This document shows positions 17,701 to 32,700 of a stretch of 64,000 nt of DNA, in pieces. Below the pieces are notes generated by a model. The model was not told the DNA's origin. It worked only from the letters and a program-made list of their open reading frames with translations, and ran no database searches. Source of the stretch: Cristatella mucedo (lineage: Eukaryota > Bryozoa > Phylactolaemata > Cristatellidae); assembly GCA_009760855.2 (NCBI GenBank), contig WPIO01000157.1, forward strand, positions 267,001 through 331,000. The letters are read 5' to 3'. The position numbers and the translations under genes are program-made. The stretch's first letter is position 1, and the number at the start of each line of letters is the position of its first letter.

Positions 17701-20700
17701 GTCGGTCATACTGAAGGGTTTCCAGGCATTACTATCATGTAACTAGCACAAGGATTTGTTCCACAGTACCTCGACAAAATCCAAATATCTGGCCCGTGCC
17801 TCATTGAATCTCGTGGCAGGTGATGTTTTCTAGGGCCAGGTCGTGTTAATGGCCCCTGTTGCTATCTCGAGTTATGCCTGTACATGTTCTCTGCGATATA
17901 GTGACCCACAGTTGTGGCTTTATACATTTGAAACACTATTTTCTAAGGTTTTGTTCCTAGTATTGTAATCGCAGACTTTTCAGCTAATAGTCGTTCATGA
18001 GGTTTGATCACTGCTGGCCTAGTGATAGGCTATCACACATTATGGAGCTCTAAAACACATGTCGCTTTGCTGTGCATTTTCGTTTATCTCATGCCTGAAC
18101 TGAAAGACCTATAGTATCATTTAGTTTCTACAGTCTAAACTATAGCGCTGGTTTTTGTCATCGAGGTGGCTATTTTAAGTAATGTATATCAAAACATGGT
18201 TTTTCTGAACACATCTAACATCCTGGAGCTTAATTTTCTGCAATAACGTACGTGTAAAATAAAATTAATCGAACCGAAATACGAATTCACGCCATGCACC
18301 ATCATCTACCCAAGTTCATCAAGTTGGGATACAAGTCAAGTATGAGGCGTGATCATAAATATTTTTATTTGGAGATGTGTTGCTTCCTGTTTACATCTGG
18401 GTTAGACATGGTTTGCATAATCATTTTTCTGTTATGCGAAGTCCTCCGAACTTACGACCCCTTATCTTTTGAAATTTACCCTAAACAAACATCGATTGTC
18501 AAACCAAATTGTGTAAGTATTTTCTTGACGTTTTCTGTTAAAAGCACGGGCTGGGAGTCTTTAATAAAGACAATTGGGGTAATCTAGTCATGCTTTCACA
18601 GTTTCGCAAGCTAGTTTGGCAATCATACTCTTGTCTAAGCAGGCCCTAATTTCGGCTACGGTCCTTAGCTGAAAGTAGGCCGGCTTGACACTGGAGGCAA
18701 CGGGTTCATCTAATGATTTGGAATAGTACACCTACATTGCAGTCAACGCCACATGAGTGATGCTAGCTTAACTAATCTTGAAGTTTAGGCCTTCCAACTT
18801 GTGGGTGACGCAAGGTTTGCCGATAACTATTGGGTTGTTATCATCTTTAAGATTCAGGAATTTAGTAGCCACCCAAAGGGTAATGTCGTCGATGCAGCCG
18901 ACTTGTAGGTTTTTAGTTTTGCTATAGAGTAGACATAATGTGTCAGGGAATGTCAGGATTTTAATCGGTAGAGCTTTTGGTGACTAGATACAGAAAGAAG
19001 TCACGAAAGGATTTAGCTCCAGTGGTTAGAGACGGAGCTAAGCGATTTGAGCTTAAGGAATGGGCTGTGCAAGAAGACACTAGAGAAGTAAGTATTTCTG
19101 ATCGGTAAAGAGTTGTAAGAGGAGAAAAAATGTACTGGCAGGTATCTTCGTCTGTAACTTTGCGAAGCCACAAAGACCATATGGGTGTTACACAGGAGAG
19201 CTTTGTATAGCGCACTCACAGCCTAAGTGGTTTTCGGTACACATTCGGTAGTGAACAGACTTCATCTCACGCGACAATGAGTAAGTGGGAAGCATAGCAA
19301 AGTCAAGAGAGCAGTTGAGGTAGTAAGTAACTTGGAAGTAGCAGCTCAGGGCCGCTGGATAGGATATGCCATAGTCGGCAGCAGGAGAGTAGTTAACCTA
19401 ATGTAAGAATTGTGGAAATTAGTACCACAGTCTAGGACCTGCAGAGCTAAAGCTTTTCTCGCCAAAAGTCTTGAAACCGAGGAATGGAAGAGCTAATTTT
19501 GTTTTGTCTATACAGGACCTGAGAGCACCAAGAGGCTGGAACTGGTGCAGCAGTTCAGCTAGGTATGGAAGAGCCATCCACAGTCAGCAGAAGGAGAGTA
19601 TGTGTCGTTGCGTGAGAGCTTTTCCTGCTAAAGGTCTGCACTCTATCTCTAATCGGTAGGATACACTTGATGGCAGTTAGAATCGACCAACTATTATCTC
19701 GGCCCAATTGGAAGACTGCTAGGGCACGAGAATGTTTAAAGGTTAAGGCAGTCCTGATGCAAATCTGACTCGAGATCATTTATTGATATCTAGTTAATCA
19801 GTTATAAAGCTATGGTCAATATGCTGCCCTTATCTTTTTTAATCCCCAACAATGCGTACCATCTGCCCTCAACCTATTGCATATCAAAGTTAATAATTAT
19901 AGCAATTTTTTATAGCACCCTTCGAGAACTAAATCTCCCCAGGCCATTTATAGATCGTTGAAAGAAAAGCAATGACCAAAGGTTATTGACAAGCAACCGA
20001 TCATGCTTAGACAAGCATGCACAAACACAAGAAGACACTCAAGTTGCTGGTTTATTTGGACCTGTGGTTAGTAGCATGTGATGAATCACCGACAGAGGAA
20101 ATTTGCTCATGTGAGCAAAGGCTGTGAAAAAAGGTACATCTAGATGCAAACAATCCACTTACATCTTAATTTCCGGTGTTCGGCATGGTGAGAGCATAAA
20201 CCCGAGCCACAGAGCATCTGATAACTCAGACCAGCCAGGAATGATCGAGGACCCCCTTGGGTTGCTATAGTAGTACTACCTACAGGCCTACTAAAAGTCG
20301 GGCCATTTTATGTGACAGCTCTGCCATTTTTAGAGGTAGTGCCGTCTTTATTTGTTTCCCAGTATTATTTTTTTTCTTGATCGGCTACAAATCAGGTCTG
20401 GATGTCACGAACAGTGCAGGTGATAGTGCAGCAATTGCCCAGCCCATCCATTATGAATAGACTTAATTAATGCAGTATGCTTCTATTTGCAAATGAAATT
20501 ATCAGCTGGTTCCGTGATAGTGCATGACTTTTGGAACCATTGATGCATGTCATAAAACTTCTTTTTTGTTGTTGCAGCATTATTATACCAGCATCAAACT
20601 CTATGCACACTGATTTGTAGGAGTCGTTTGTATGTATGTGCATATCAGAGACTTGACGACAGAGCAAGTTTTTGCCGAACAGTTAGGTGTCTCGTAGTGT

Positions 20701-23700
20701 TGTTATTCACAACCATGGATAGCTTAAGCTTGTGCCCCTGGGCATCTTAGCACTGTTTGAAACTCGGACGTCGTAATCCTCATACTAATTTTACAAGTAG
20801 TGTCTTTGTCTTTACCTCCAACACTAAGGTAAAAGGGAATTCCTTGGCCTACTTCTGCCTGTCCGTACTTGTATTGTTTTTTTTTCAGGTGTTTACTGAG
20901 TTTTTCAGTTTGCAGGAAATGCCATGCCATATTGGCCTTTGCTGCCCACCCTACTTGCTTGATACGATGAAAACATTGGAAGAACCGTCTGGTGGTTGCA
21001 AACTAGAGCATCTCGAAAGGAAACTGTAGTGCTAGATAGAAAAAAGGAATCTATGGTGCAATCCTTGAGAGTCGAAGCCACGACCTCTCATAGCAAAGAC
21101 GAGAATCATACCAGCGCACCCATTTCGACCGACACCGGTGAAAATAACTAACCGTTTTTAGTCGTTTATGCTGCGATTGCTGCCTCTTGTTCTCCGAGCC
21201 CGAACTGCCGGTCTGCAACTGCCATACAACGCACTAGCTCTTTTCAACGGCAGGTTGATCCTTTCGTGTCTTTGCCCCTCTTACCGATCGCTTGGCATTA
21301 TTAGCTTAGCCGGTTCTGTAGCAACCGGCTCAGACAAAGCACGGGAAACTGCTGGCTTCCTTTGCACTACAAAGTATGACACCCATGGTGGAGAGGTGCA
21401 ACTCTGGGGAAAGCCTTAAATTAACCTTGCTCTTTGGCCCTCAGTTTCAGACTACCGCTCACTACGTAGCATATAAGCTCAGATTTTCTGCAATCAGTAA
21501 TTTATTTAAAAAATTCTTAGCCGACTTAACAGCCTCATTTATATAGTAGCAGAAAAGCCTTATCGGCTATCACCACTGCTTGCAGTTGGCAATAAAGGAT
21601 CTCCCGACGGCAGGATTATAACCCTCGACCTCGGTCGTGAAGAGAGAGCCCTTGCATCCTGGCCTATCACGGCCCAGTATATTCGACTAGAACCTGTCGA
21701 AATCCGATCGTCATGCCATATAGCCATGATAGCATTTGCTACAGCAGATCAGATTTGCAGAAAGATGACCCAGTGGACGTGTTCTCCTTTTGCTTCATTA
21801 CGTAGGTCCTGCAGAGTGGTTCTGATGATCAAATCCCCTCCACATCTTTCACATCACTGCGTAATAAGCGGAGCCTTGATGAAGAAGAGGGATCATCGAA
21901 TCACGACGTTATGGACACGGATGATTCTGCCTGTGCTAAGAAGCAGCGAGTTACCTGCTCTTCTAAAAGTTAGTTTTATGTTGTTATGTCGACTTTAGTA
22001 TGTAGTTTGGGTTGTTGTATCTTACGCCCATATCGCTTGATTGCATACTCATCAAGTTTTGCATCTCTACAATAAGCTCTGTAAATGTAATTGCTAATAA
22101 TAGCGTGTTCTGAATTGGCTCGTGCAACGAGTAGGGCTTTTTCTGGCAGCCTCAGAGCACACGGATTTGACCATCTGAATTAGCCAATGAAGTGTGCCGG
22201 TCAGGAGGCATGTATACACTGTGCCAGCCCCAGAACTTGCTGAACAGACTGGGGGAGCTTGTGGCCCAGAACATTGTTGCAAGCTTACGGCATTGACCTA
22301 GGGTATTGCAGGGTCTTCATGCAGACGAGTATACTTTTGAACACCCGCCAAGTTATGCTGAGGCATACAAATTTTAGTGAACGCCAACTATAGTATTTCA
22401 ATGCTATGTACAAGTGAGGGTCGTAGAATTGAGGGGTTCTTATGCTTACGATTGCAGTTACTTGCCAACTGCCCTACCCTCCTCTCACTTCTCTCGTGTA
22501 TTAGCCTGTGTGTGCTATGTGGTTCTGTCGTGTTAATTTTCTTCGAGTTCACCTGGTACTCTGCTACTATAGTAATACTAATAATAATGCACTTAGTATA
22601 ATGTCCTCAGAGAACTCAATCTCTTTCTGGGCACTTTGCAGTTGCTGCAAATGAAGCACGATTGAATAGTTAGTGGTAGCATGCTGAATATACAACAATA
22701 ATAACAAGGTTAGGTAGGGGTGACATGCACGGGGTCAGCATGCAAGTATGGTTAGTGGCAGCTTGCAGTGTCAGCATGCATAAGCACATCAAGGACGAAT
22801 CACAGGGACCCACTAAATGTTGTCAAAAATATGTAAAAGTTAAGTCTCGTCCAATATCGTGTTATATGATTTTTTATATGCCATCCAGTCAATTAGACGA
22901 TGCAATCCTTGGTTCAGCTTTTTATAAAGCTTACCACTGAGTGGTCTCTCATTACCATCTCACCGAGCTGCACTCACATCGATTTTCAATCGTTTGCTTT
23001 TTTTGCTAGAGATCCTTTTGTGGCTAGCTCGCATGTGCTTATGCTCTTGCAGGCTGCGAAGCCATCGGGCTGAACTATGCTACTCAGGATCTTAGCCATC
23101 CCAATCTTAAGCACTACATTCGTGGCCACTAAGGGGCCATTTTGCTTCCAGCACAATAGTTAGTTAATAATAGACTTGGCTTATGCTGACGGTATCTGCA
23201 CACTTCAGAAAATACCATGTGTGCAGGTTGACCAGTATCCATCGTGGTCGAGGGAAGTAGTACACCGAGATTTATTGTCCACTTGAATTTTAGCCACAGC
23301 TGTTTTCACTTACGGTGACATTGGTCATAACGGATGAGAAAGGGGACTCTTTATAACCGAGCTGTGTGCACCTATGTATATGTGTTTATGCGGCTGCAAG
23401 TGTGTGTATACACACGGGACTGAATTAAGAATTGTTAACTAAATTAAGATTAAGATGAAATATTAGGGCAGGATATTGGTTGTCCTTGCATAAGAATTGT
23501 GGAAGTGAGTTCCTCATTCTAGGACCTGCAGAGCATAAGCCCCTGTTGCCGTGGGTCTGGAATCAGATAAATGGAACAGCTTTGTCCATAGAGAACCTGA
23601 AGGCACGGGAGTCAGCTGAAATTGGTAAAAATACATCCTGCCTGCACAACTTCTAAAATTGGTTACTTAATGATACTTGGTGCATAACTCTGCAGCTAGG

Positions 23701-26700
23701 CTTGTCTGTCGTGAGCGTCGCAGTTGCCACGTTACTCCACTTCTCACCGACCTGCACTGGCTACCAGTCAAGCAACGGATTGACTTCAAGGTTTTGTCGT
23801 TCACTTTTAGATCACTTCATTCTTTGGCTCCAGCCTATCTCTCAGATCTACTCCCCCATCAGGCCAAGCATCGTACCACCCGCTTTTCGGAATCCATCAG
23901 TCTACATATACCCCGTACAAACCTCAAATCCTTTGGAGACCGTGCATTTAGTTCGTATGCTCCGAAAGCCTGGAACCCCCTCCCGACTTGCGTCAGAACA
24001 TCCCCCGACCTGACCACATTTAAAAAGAACTTAACCTATTTAGGACAGCATTTAGTGGGACCCTATGATTCGTCCTTGATGTGCTTATGCGTGCTGCCGC
24101 TGTGCATGCCGCCACTAACAACGTGTGCATGCTGACCCTGTGCATGTCACCCCTAACCATGTTATTCATTTTGTTTGTTTATCAAGCATGATTTTACTCA
24201 CCATTCAATTGCATCTCCCTTTGCAGCAAATGTAAAGCGCCTAGAGAGAGATTAAGTTCTCTGAGGGCGCTTTATCAAGTGCATTATTATTATTATATTA
24301 TTGCATTAGTATTACTTGTAACAAAGGCATGCTGTAATGATTGATTCTGGAGGCATACATATATGGTACGATTGTTAGCCTCGACAGTATGTTTTCTTAT
24401 AATGCCATCGTTTCTTTGCAGTATGTTGTTGGATAAATATGGATTCTAAAAGCTAGTATATTCTGCTAACCTTAGGTTATCACGGGCAGAATTAGTCTTT
24501 AAATTCTACCTATTTTTCGGCTGAATACACATTTTTACAAATTATGATTCCATATTATGGAGGCTTTTCGTTTTGCTGAGTAAGAGAGTCGCATAAGCAT
24601 ACAAATTTCAAGCCGAAACTGTTGCTTGTATAGCATCTCGTGTGTTCTTTGCATAGGTAGATCATGCTCACTTGAAATGAGTATTTGGTGATGGATACCG
24701 GCCTCGTGATCCACCTGGTGCCTGGAAGTCACGCTAGTCGGCTCCTGCACATTTCTGTGCATAGCTGTAGCAATTGGTTATGTAGCTTCCCTGGTTTTCT
24801 TAACGGATTTTGGTTTTACCTAATGTTAATGCAAATCAGGTATATTTTCGTAGTGTTTCTTGTTAAGGGAGTTACCTTTGTCTGTTCACTTTGGTTGAAG
24901 TATACACATGATTCTTCGTGGACATTAACACATTTAATGGGCTTCTTTACCTTAACTTTTGCAAATATGCATTCGAAGCCACTCATTTTTGGGATGGTAA
25001 GCTGTTATTGAAGTTCTGTATGCTTTACGTGACTTTACACTTAATGTTTGATAAAAGTACATATCATTGAGTAAGTGTCGATGCGTAAGTCATGTTGTGC
25101 ATATGTGCTGTCTGTCCTTTAAAGATGACACTCTTCAGACTGCTAAAGTGTTCAATAGCAACTTCCCTCTTCCCGGTGAGCAAGGCCAGCCGTGCTTGGT
25201 TAAGGTAAGTGGTTTTTGTGTCATAGATGTGTTACTGATTAACCTATCACGTGATGCATTGGCATTGATTGTCTTTGATTTTGTATGCTTATTATAGTAT
25301 GCATTTCAGATAACAATAATAATAACTATAATGTCTCGTATTACATCCTTAGAGAACCAAATCTCACTCCCCGTGCTTTACAAATGGCTGTACGAGAAGC
25401 ACTGACCAAGAGTTCTTGACCAGCAAGGTGTCATGCTTCGACCAGCATGCAGAAGCACACAAGAAGACACCTAGGGCCACTGGTTAGTATGTCCCCTGGT
25501 TAGTAAGATGCACTGGTGAGATATTCTTGGCACGTCTTATTACCTAAGCACTAAGCCACTTACAGCTGGTGCAAAACTAGGCAGCTAGGTTTGTCTGTCT
25601 AAAACGTCACAACTGGCATCTCTCCTACCTGCACTAGCTCCTAAAAGCACGTAAGCACGTAAAACAGATAAACGAGAGACAATGTCGTTGGGGCCTAGAG
25701 AAAGTTGATTTGAACAGATGCATCGTTAGCATCAATGATGCCAGATTGATGCTGGTGGTTCCTAAAGCAAGTCCTAGGCTTTTGTTTCATAAGACCTGAA
25801 GGCCTAATCATGAGAAGATTTTAATTTAGTTCGAGGAACGTCAAGCCGACTGGAAACAGGGGAGCAGATGAATGGAGAACATTTGAAGTAGTGAGGAAGG
25901 TGGATAGGTAATGTAGTTCAAGCAAGTGGAGTTACTTGTAGGCCAGAGAGGGTTTTGAAGGCGATTCGGTCCTTGATAGGGTAGCTGTGATGCTGCAGAC
26001 AAAATTATTGTGATGTAACCGCTATACCTTTGACTTCAGGCATGCCTATGTTTTACCCAAGTTGCACACAATCGAGAACATCTACGCCCAATGAGAGTAT
26101 GAAAAGACCTTAAAGTGAGTGACAATACCTCGAAGTCGATCCTTAGCTTGATAGGGAGCTAGTGCAGGTAGGAGAGATGCCAGTTGTGACGTTTTAGACA
26201 GACAAACCTAGCTGCCTAGTTTTGCACCAGCTGTAAGTGGCTTAGTGCTTAGGCAATAAGACGTGCCAAGAATGAGTGACATAAGTCGAGATGGGATATT
26301 CAAGTGGTTATAATATCGTTATCTAAACTCTCTTAAACATTGGCAATGTTGGCATTGCTGAACTTAACTTTGAAGCTAATGTGGTAAAAATCGAATGCAT
26401 GTCATTTTAAAAACATGGTACTGCATTTTTCGGATAGGCTATTAGTCGATGTGACTGTGCTGGCTAAGCCAATTTTGAAGAATAGGTTTTCTAGTTTGTT
26501 GAGTGACGCTAGGTGTGTCCGTGATTACTGAGTTGGTTTTATCGTCATTCAGTTTGAATTAATTATGTGCCACACTAGTGCAAATGGGTGCATTACATTC
26601 GGCAAGAGAGTCAAAGCACAGGTACGGTGGTGAGTCGTATTCATTGATATGGACGGCTAAATTTCCCTTGGCTATTACCTCGGCCTGAGGAAGAGTACTC

Positions 26701-29700
26701 GTTGTGAAAAGGAGTGGACCCAGAACAGATCCCTTACATCCCGTACTTACTTGATGACCAATAGCCGTTGACGACGGCACTATAAAATATTCTGCAAAGA
26801 TAGGACCCACACCAGTGTAGTGCAATGCCACTGATGCCCAGGCTAGATGATGAGGCACATAAGGACTGCGTGATCAATGATATGTAGTGCTCCCGAGAAA
26901 TCTCGAATCCGGCACAACTAGCAGACAGACTCTACTTAAGCCTACATTCCTGCGAAGGTACACCTGCAATTCTCAGTCTGTATGGTGATGCCTCTACGAT
27001 CGGACTTGGTCTGCTGTTTTAATGTTAAGAGTTTAGAGGGTGTTCTAAAGGAATAGTCGGGTGCTGGTCAGGGAGATCCGGCTTGCACAGCTGTGAGCTG
27101 TATTTTTGTCGTGGGCAACTGAGATAGTTTTTTCCTTTTCTGGGCCTCCTTTTGTTATGCACTGGCGTTATATCTTTAGAAATCTCTGTGAGGATTACCA
27201 CTTTTCCATTACATTGTCTCCTTTTCAGATATATGATGAATCTATTCCGATAAGGCTTAATGATGTCATCGAAGTTGTCGGAGTGCTTTCTGTTGATCCA
27301 GCCCTCACTGCTATAATAGCTGAGTAAGTGATGTGTGTTGTGGCAGCTAATAGCAGTGGCGGTGCCTAATTCAAGGTGCTAGCTGCTCTCCATTCAACTC
27401 GTTCAATTTATTTGCCGTATTGTTAATATGGGACCACTAATTTTTTTTAGAGAAGCAACTGAAAGTCCATTTGCTGAAGAGTTTCAGGCTCGAAATCCTC
27501 CTCCATCGCTTGTACCTCGCCTTCACGTGGTTGCCCTGCACAAACCAGCAACTCTATATCCGCGGATGATGTCATCGGGTGAGAAGAATTAAGCATATTG
27601 ATAGTGTTGACATGGCTGCTTCAAACAATCTGTGTGAAAGCTGATGTCGAGCATGCTTTGGTTCATTCGAGGTATTTTACTTAGCAATCGAGACCCATTT
27701 GCCATGTCGCTCCAGTAGTATCAAATTCCACCCTCAAAGCATTGGAAGGGGATGCTGCTTTAAAGAGTCAGAAATCAGTGAGATGTACTGTGCACGAAGT
27801 GCAAACTCTTAACAGTGCCAGTTCACTGCTGCTTCTAGCTTGCTTGTTGCCACTGTGACACTGGTACCAGCACTGCTGATGCTCTGTCGGCTTCTGCTCG
27901 TGTGCTTGATAATCTCGGGATGCTTAATTTTTTTACAATAGATGAAAGTTGCCTACATTTTTTAGTCACTGACTGATGAATACGGTTTCTCACAGCAGGT
28001 GCCCAGGACGATTTACTCGAATGTCGTGGAGAGTTACTTGCGATTCTCGAGCGAGCTCTTCTCGGCGATAGACTGGCAGCTGAGTATGCTCTTTGCAGCC
28101 TTGTTGCAAGCATGTAAGTTCACATTGCCTAACAGCTCATTGCTATTTTTTGCAATTAAACTGGTCTGGGAGCAACTTGATGTATTTGTCATGTAGTTTT
28201 TACAGTTTGTAGTTTTTGGTTGCTGCTGTCATTTTTCATATTTCAAAAAGCATTGTTGTTGGTCTTCATGATTCCTATAGGCAATGCTGCTTAACTTTTT
28301 TATACAGTGATGTACTTAGGGTATTTTTTCTGATCGAGCTTTCCACTTTGTGAGTAAGCCTTTGCCCCGAATCTGTCATTGAATTTAAATGACTGGAATA
28401 TTTTTTCTCAGGATCAAGTGCAGGATGTGACTGATCTAATTGTGAGAAGAGTGTACAAGTGAGCACAGCTGTATGGGCTTGTTTTGTTGCACTGGATGTA
28501 TGTTTGGTACTAGTTAACTGGACTGCTATTTGTTAGTACGCCAACTTGATCGGAACCCAGCTATTGACTGCATTATTATCTATCTTTACAGCCGAGATCT
28601 TTTTTAGCTGCCTTCTTAGCTGTCCATTGCAATGCCCCTTTTAATTCGAGCATCCCTTAACTGATCCTTTAACGGATAAACTGAACGCTTGCCTTGCCGA
28701 CATTCGATCCTGGATGTCGGACAGTTTCTTGAAACTAAATGACGATAAAACTGAATTGTTCATAGGACGCCCTAAGCATGTGGCTGGATTAGAAGGCCTT
28801 GCTCTTCTAATAGGTGATGATGTTGTTCATGTGCTCGAAATTTAGGTGTCGTTTTCGACAACTGCCTACATTTTAAAGGTTCATTCAGAAGATTGCTTTT
28901 TCAGCTAGCCGTTACGTCAGATCCCTATCTAAGATAAGGAGCCGTCTTTCACGGTGACTTGCAAAAAATGTAACTAGTTCCTTAGTTCTGTCCCGGCTAG
29001 ATTATTGTAATTCCCTTTTGGCTGGGCTACCAAAAAAGGCAACTAGGCCACTGCAAATGGCTATGAATATGGCTGCAAGGCTAGTTTTCAAGTCCCAGAG
29101 ATTTGACCATGTGTCTCTTTTGCTAAAAGAGGTAGAGTGGCTGCCGGTTGATCAATGGATACCGAGCTAAGTTCTTATGCTGACCCACAAGACCCGCCAC
29201 TGCTTGGCTCTTCCATACTTAGCTGAACTGTTGCACCAGTGTCGGCCTCCTCATACCCCCAGCTCATGTATGGACAATAAATAATCTGTTCTATTCCCCT
29301 GCTTAAAGACCGTTGGTGGCAGAAGCTTTAGCTCTGCAATCCTAGACTGTGGAACTTGCTTATATGATTCTTACGCAACGACAACTCTCCCGCTGCTGGC
29401 AATGGCTCATCCTTTCCAGCGGTCCTGAGCTACTACTTCCATGGTACTCACTACCTCAACTGCTCTCCTGATTCTGCTATGCTTCCCACTTTCTCATTGT
29501 TGCGTGAAATGAAGTCTGTTTGCTACCGAATGCATACCGAAAGCCGCTTAGGCTGTGAGTGCGCTATACAAAACTCCCGCGCAACACCTACATAGTCCTT
29601 TTGTAGTTACAGAGATAATTTGCATTACATCCTTTAAACTAATTGGTCAGACTAGCGTTCTTCAATCAGTTTAACTGATGACAATGTCCTTACAGGACTC

Positions 29701-32700
29701 TTGATCTCCCAAGTTAAAATATGGTGGGATCTTGAATTCAAATCTGAAGACTGCAGTCACGGAGGCATAGTTTCCTCTTGGGGAATGCCCAGGATGCTGA
29801 TCTACTCCACCTCTTGCTTTGCATTCAGCTAGAATCATGCAAGAGGTAGCCTTCATTATGATGATTCTATTGCATGCCTCAATACTTCATCGTTATTCCA
29901 TGGTGTTAGCATAGAGTCTAGAGGCTATAATCGTGTTGCTCCACCAAGATTATTGTATTCAGAGTGCTCTATCTAGTTCATAGCAGTAATAGTTACTGCC
30001 AGGGCTTGCACAATTCCATTGCTATTTAAACATTCTGATAGGTATTCTCTTCTGTAGTCGTCCCTCATTTATCACGGTCAATCAGCTCCACACTCTACAA
30101 GTGAATTATTATTACTGTGATGAGTTGATTTTTGCGAAGTAGGATTCTTTATTTGTAAATCGAATATTTTCGTAGTTGTAACATAGAAAACCTATTCACG
30201 ACCCTCTAAACATTGTTTTTAATATTACTAAAGCCCTCTGGACATTAAATAACTCTTTTAGTCACTATTGCACTAGTACTAGCCAATCGATTAGAAAAAA
30301 TAGAAAAATAAGACATTAGATGTTACAATTATCTGTTATTATTGTACATTTAATTAAACACACACACACAATTCCTACACACAACCACCGACGTATGAAA
30401 ATAGTGCAGTTTGTTGGGTGATGAAGATGAAGAGATGTACTTCATAGCAAAGAAGAGATGGGTTAGTGCTCCTCTGAAAGCATGTTAGAAGGAGTCTTCA
30501 TCTGGTGCTGTATCTTCAGTAGATGCGCTGTCGTCTTCCGCGTTCCATAAATATACAGTAATTTTAATTCTAATTGTAATACATGGGCTTCTAATTGACG
30601 TACAACCGAGTGCGCACTGTATCATTTTTGCTATATCGATCAACTTTTAATGACTATACATGCATTTGAAAAACCGCAGTAGAGTGAAGCCGCAAAAGTT
30701 CGAAGTGCAAGGTGGTGAGGGACGATTGTACATATGCTTTGCCAAAACTCATTGTAGACATGGCATAGAAATAAGCTACCCAAAACTATCTACGTGGCAT
30801 GGTATCTTGGCACCCATCGGTATGCTATTGCTTTTTGGTTTGTCTGTGTAGAAAGCTAGTATTGGTAATGACAGCCGATGCTCACAGGATAGGTTTGTTG
30901 CAACTTATTGCTTTCCACTAGGGATGTCTTGAAGTCGGCTTGAGATTGATTGGTAAAGGTATTCGATGGATGCATGTGTTGTTCGTGATAGACCAATTCA
31001 GCCAATGTCTCGTCAGTCGTGAGTTGATATTGAGTTTTCTAATGAAAAGTATGCACGTTTTAGATATGCCAGGCGTGATCATCTTGCTATTGGGAAATTT
31101 TGTGTGAATCTGAGTGGCTGCCCTACTAAAGACAGCGGTGCTTTTGTTTCATCGTTTTACCAGCTCCTTCAACAACTCCGACCTGCGGTAAGTGTAAAGA
31201 ATAATGTCGTCGGGAGCTGTCTGCTGATAAAAGAGTTGGTTATATAAAGAATTTTAATTTTAGTGGCACTCCCTCGGTCCCACAGCCAGCAACCACCCAA
31301 GGACTCAATCCGGTTGGACGTTAATTGCAGTTGCTGCCTCCCTCAAATGTCGTCTCTTGGTGTCGACCCTTCGTGAATCTCATGTGAATGAATGAATGTA
31401 CGATCATTATGCTTAGGTTTCTAGCCCAGATAAGATTGCCGAGACTGTTCATACACGTAACCGTGGTTTCTATGGTAGACTAACGTGCACTACTGGATCT
31501 AAGCCTAGAATCCCCCCCAGTAGCAGCGTTTTCTTCATACCCTGGTGCTACCTCAGTTTTCGGCATGCGATTGTAGTCGTCCTTCTGTCTTCCGTCTTCG
31601 CTTTTACTGCCGTGGCCATTCGAAGTAACATCTCATCAAGTGGTAGTCACTATTGAGTTTGCATTACTCGTCTACAGAATAAAGAAGGGCTTCGGTAGTT
31701 TTTTCGAAACTTGCCAAAGAGAGTCAGACCCTGGCTTGACACCAAAAGTGAGCATCTTGTCTACTGCCCCGTCCTAGCAGCCTGGATTCTTAGAGGCATG
31801 TAAGCAGCAGAACGATTTTCTCGGTATCCAATGAAATTGTAGAGACCTCCTGAGTCGAGGAAATATCTACGCACAAAAAGTCAATCTACAAGGTTGGTTC
31901 TTTCAACATAGCCGAGTGTTGTGCTGTGCTGTTTATATATGTTATTCTGCTGTTATCGATAGGTAGTTTGTGCCGAACCTTTCCCCTAGTTGGTTTTTCC
32001 GAAATCTTTTGGTCACTCGATGCTGGCTGTTGTTCTCTTACACACGAGTGCATTATTCTCATGATGGTGTTGTCCTACCTATTTTGAGCCATCAATTACG
32101 AACGATGGTTTATTTACCCTGGTTTATTTCAATTTAGTTATTTGCTCTATTGCTATTTTTAATTTGCCCTACTGCACCTCTTCTTGTCTCTTAAAAGTGC
32201 TGCCTTGTTTGCATTGCACTGCTGGGCGTTAGGCATGTGAATGCTTTGCCTTAAGCCCTGGGATTGTCTTTTAGTCTCACACCTTGGAACTAACAGTTAG
32301 TAGCACTAACTCGCTGACCTTTGTCCCAAAGAAGGACTATGTTACGGATCGACTGACGAGCGGCATCCTTCAGCTAGCTGCCGGAACCTTGCTAGTAGTT
32401 GACGAGACCCATTTGGAACCAGGCCAGCTGGATCAGAATGGTAAATACAGTGCTGACCAAAAGCTCCCACTCACCTGCTATGCAACACACATTCAGTACA
32501 GTTCTATTGAAGTAGTAGTGTTTCTCGTGCAGATTAACTAATACGTGTTTCCTTTACAGTAAATGTCATTTGCCTAGAAAGAGATTTAGTTCTGTGAAGG
32601 TGCTATACACTTAATAACTGCACATGATCACCCAGAAGGTAATATGCTTGCTCTTCATTACCAAGGTTATGGGTTCGAATCCTGCAGTTGGGTGATTTCT

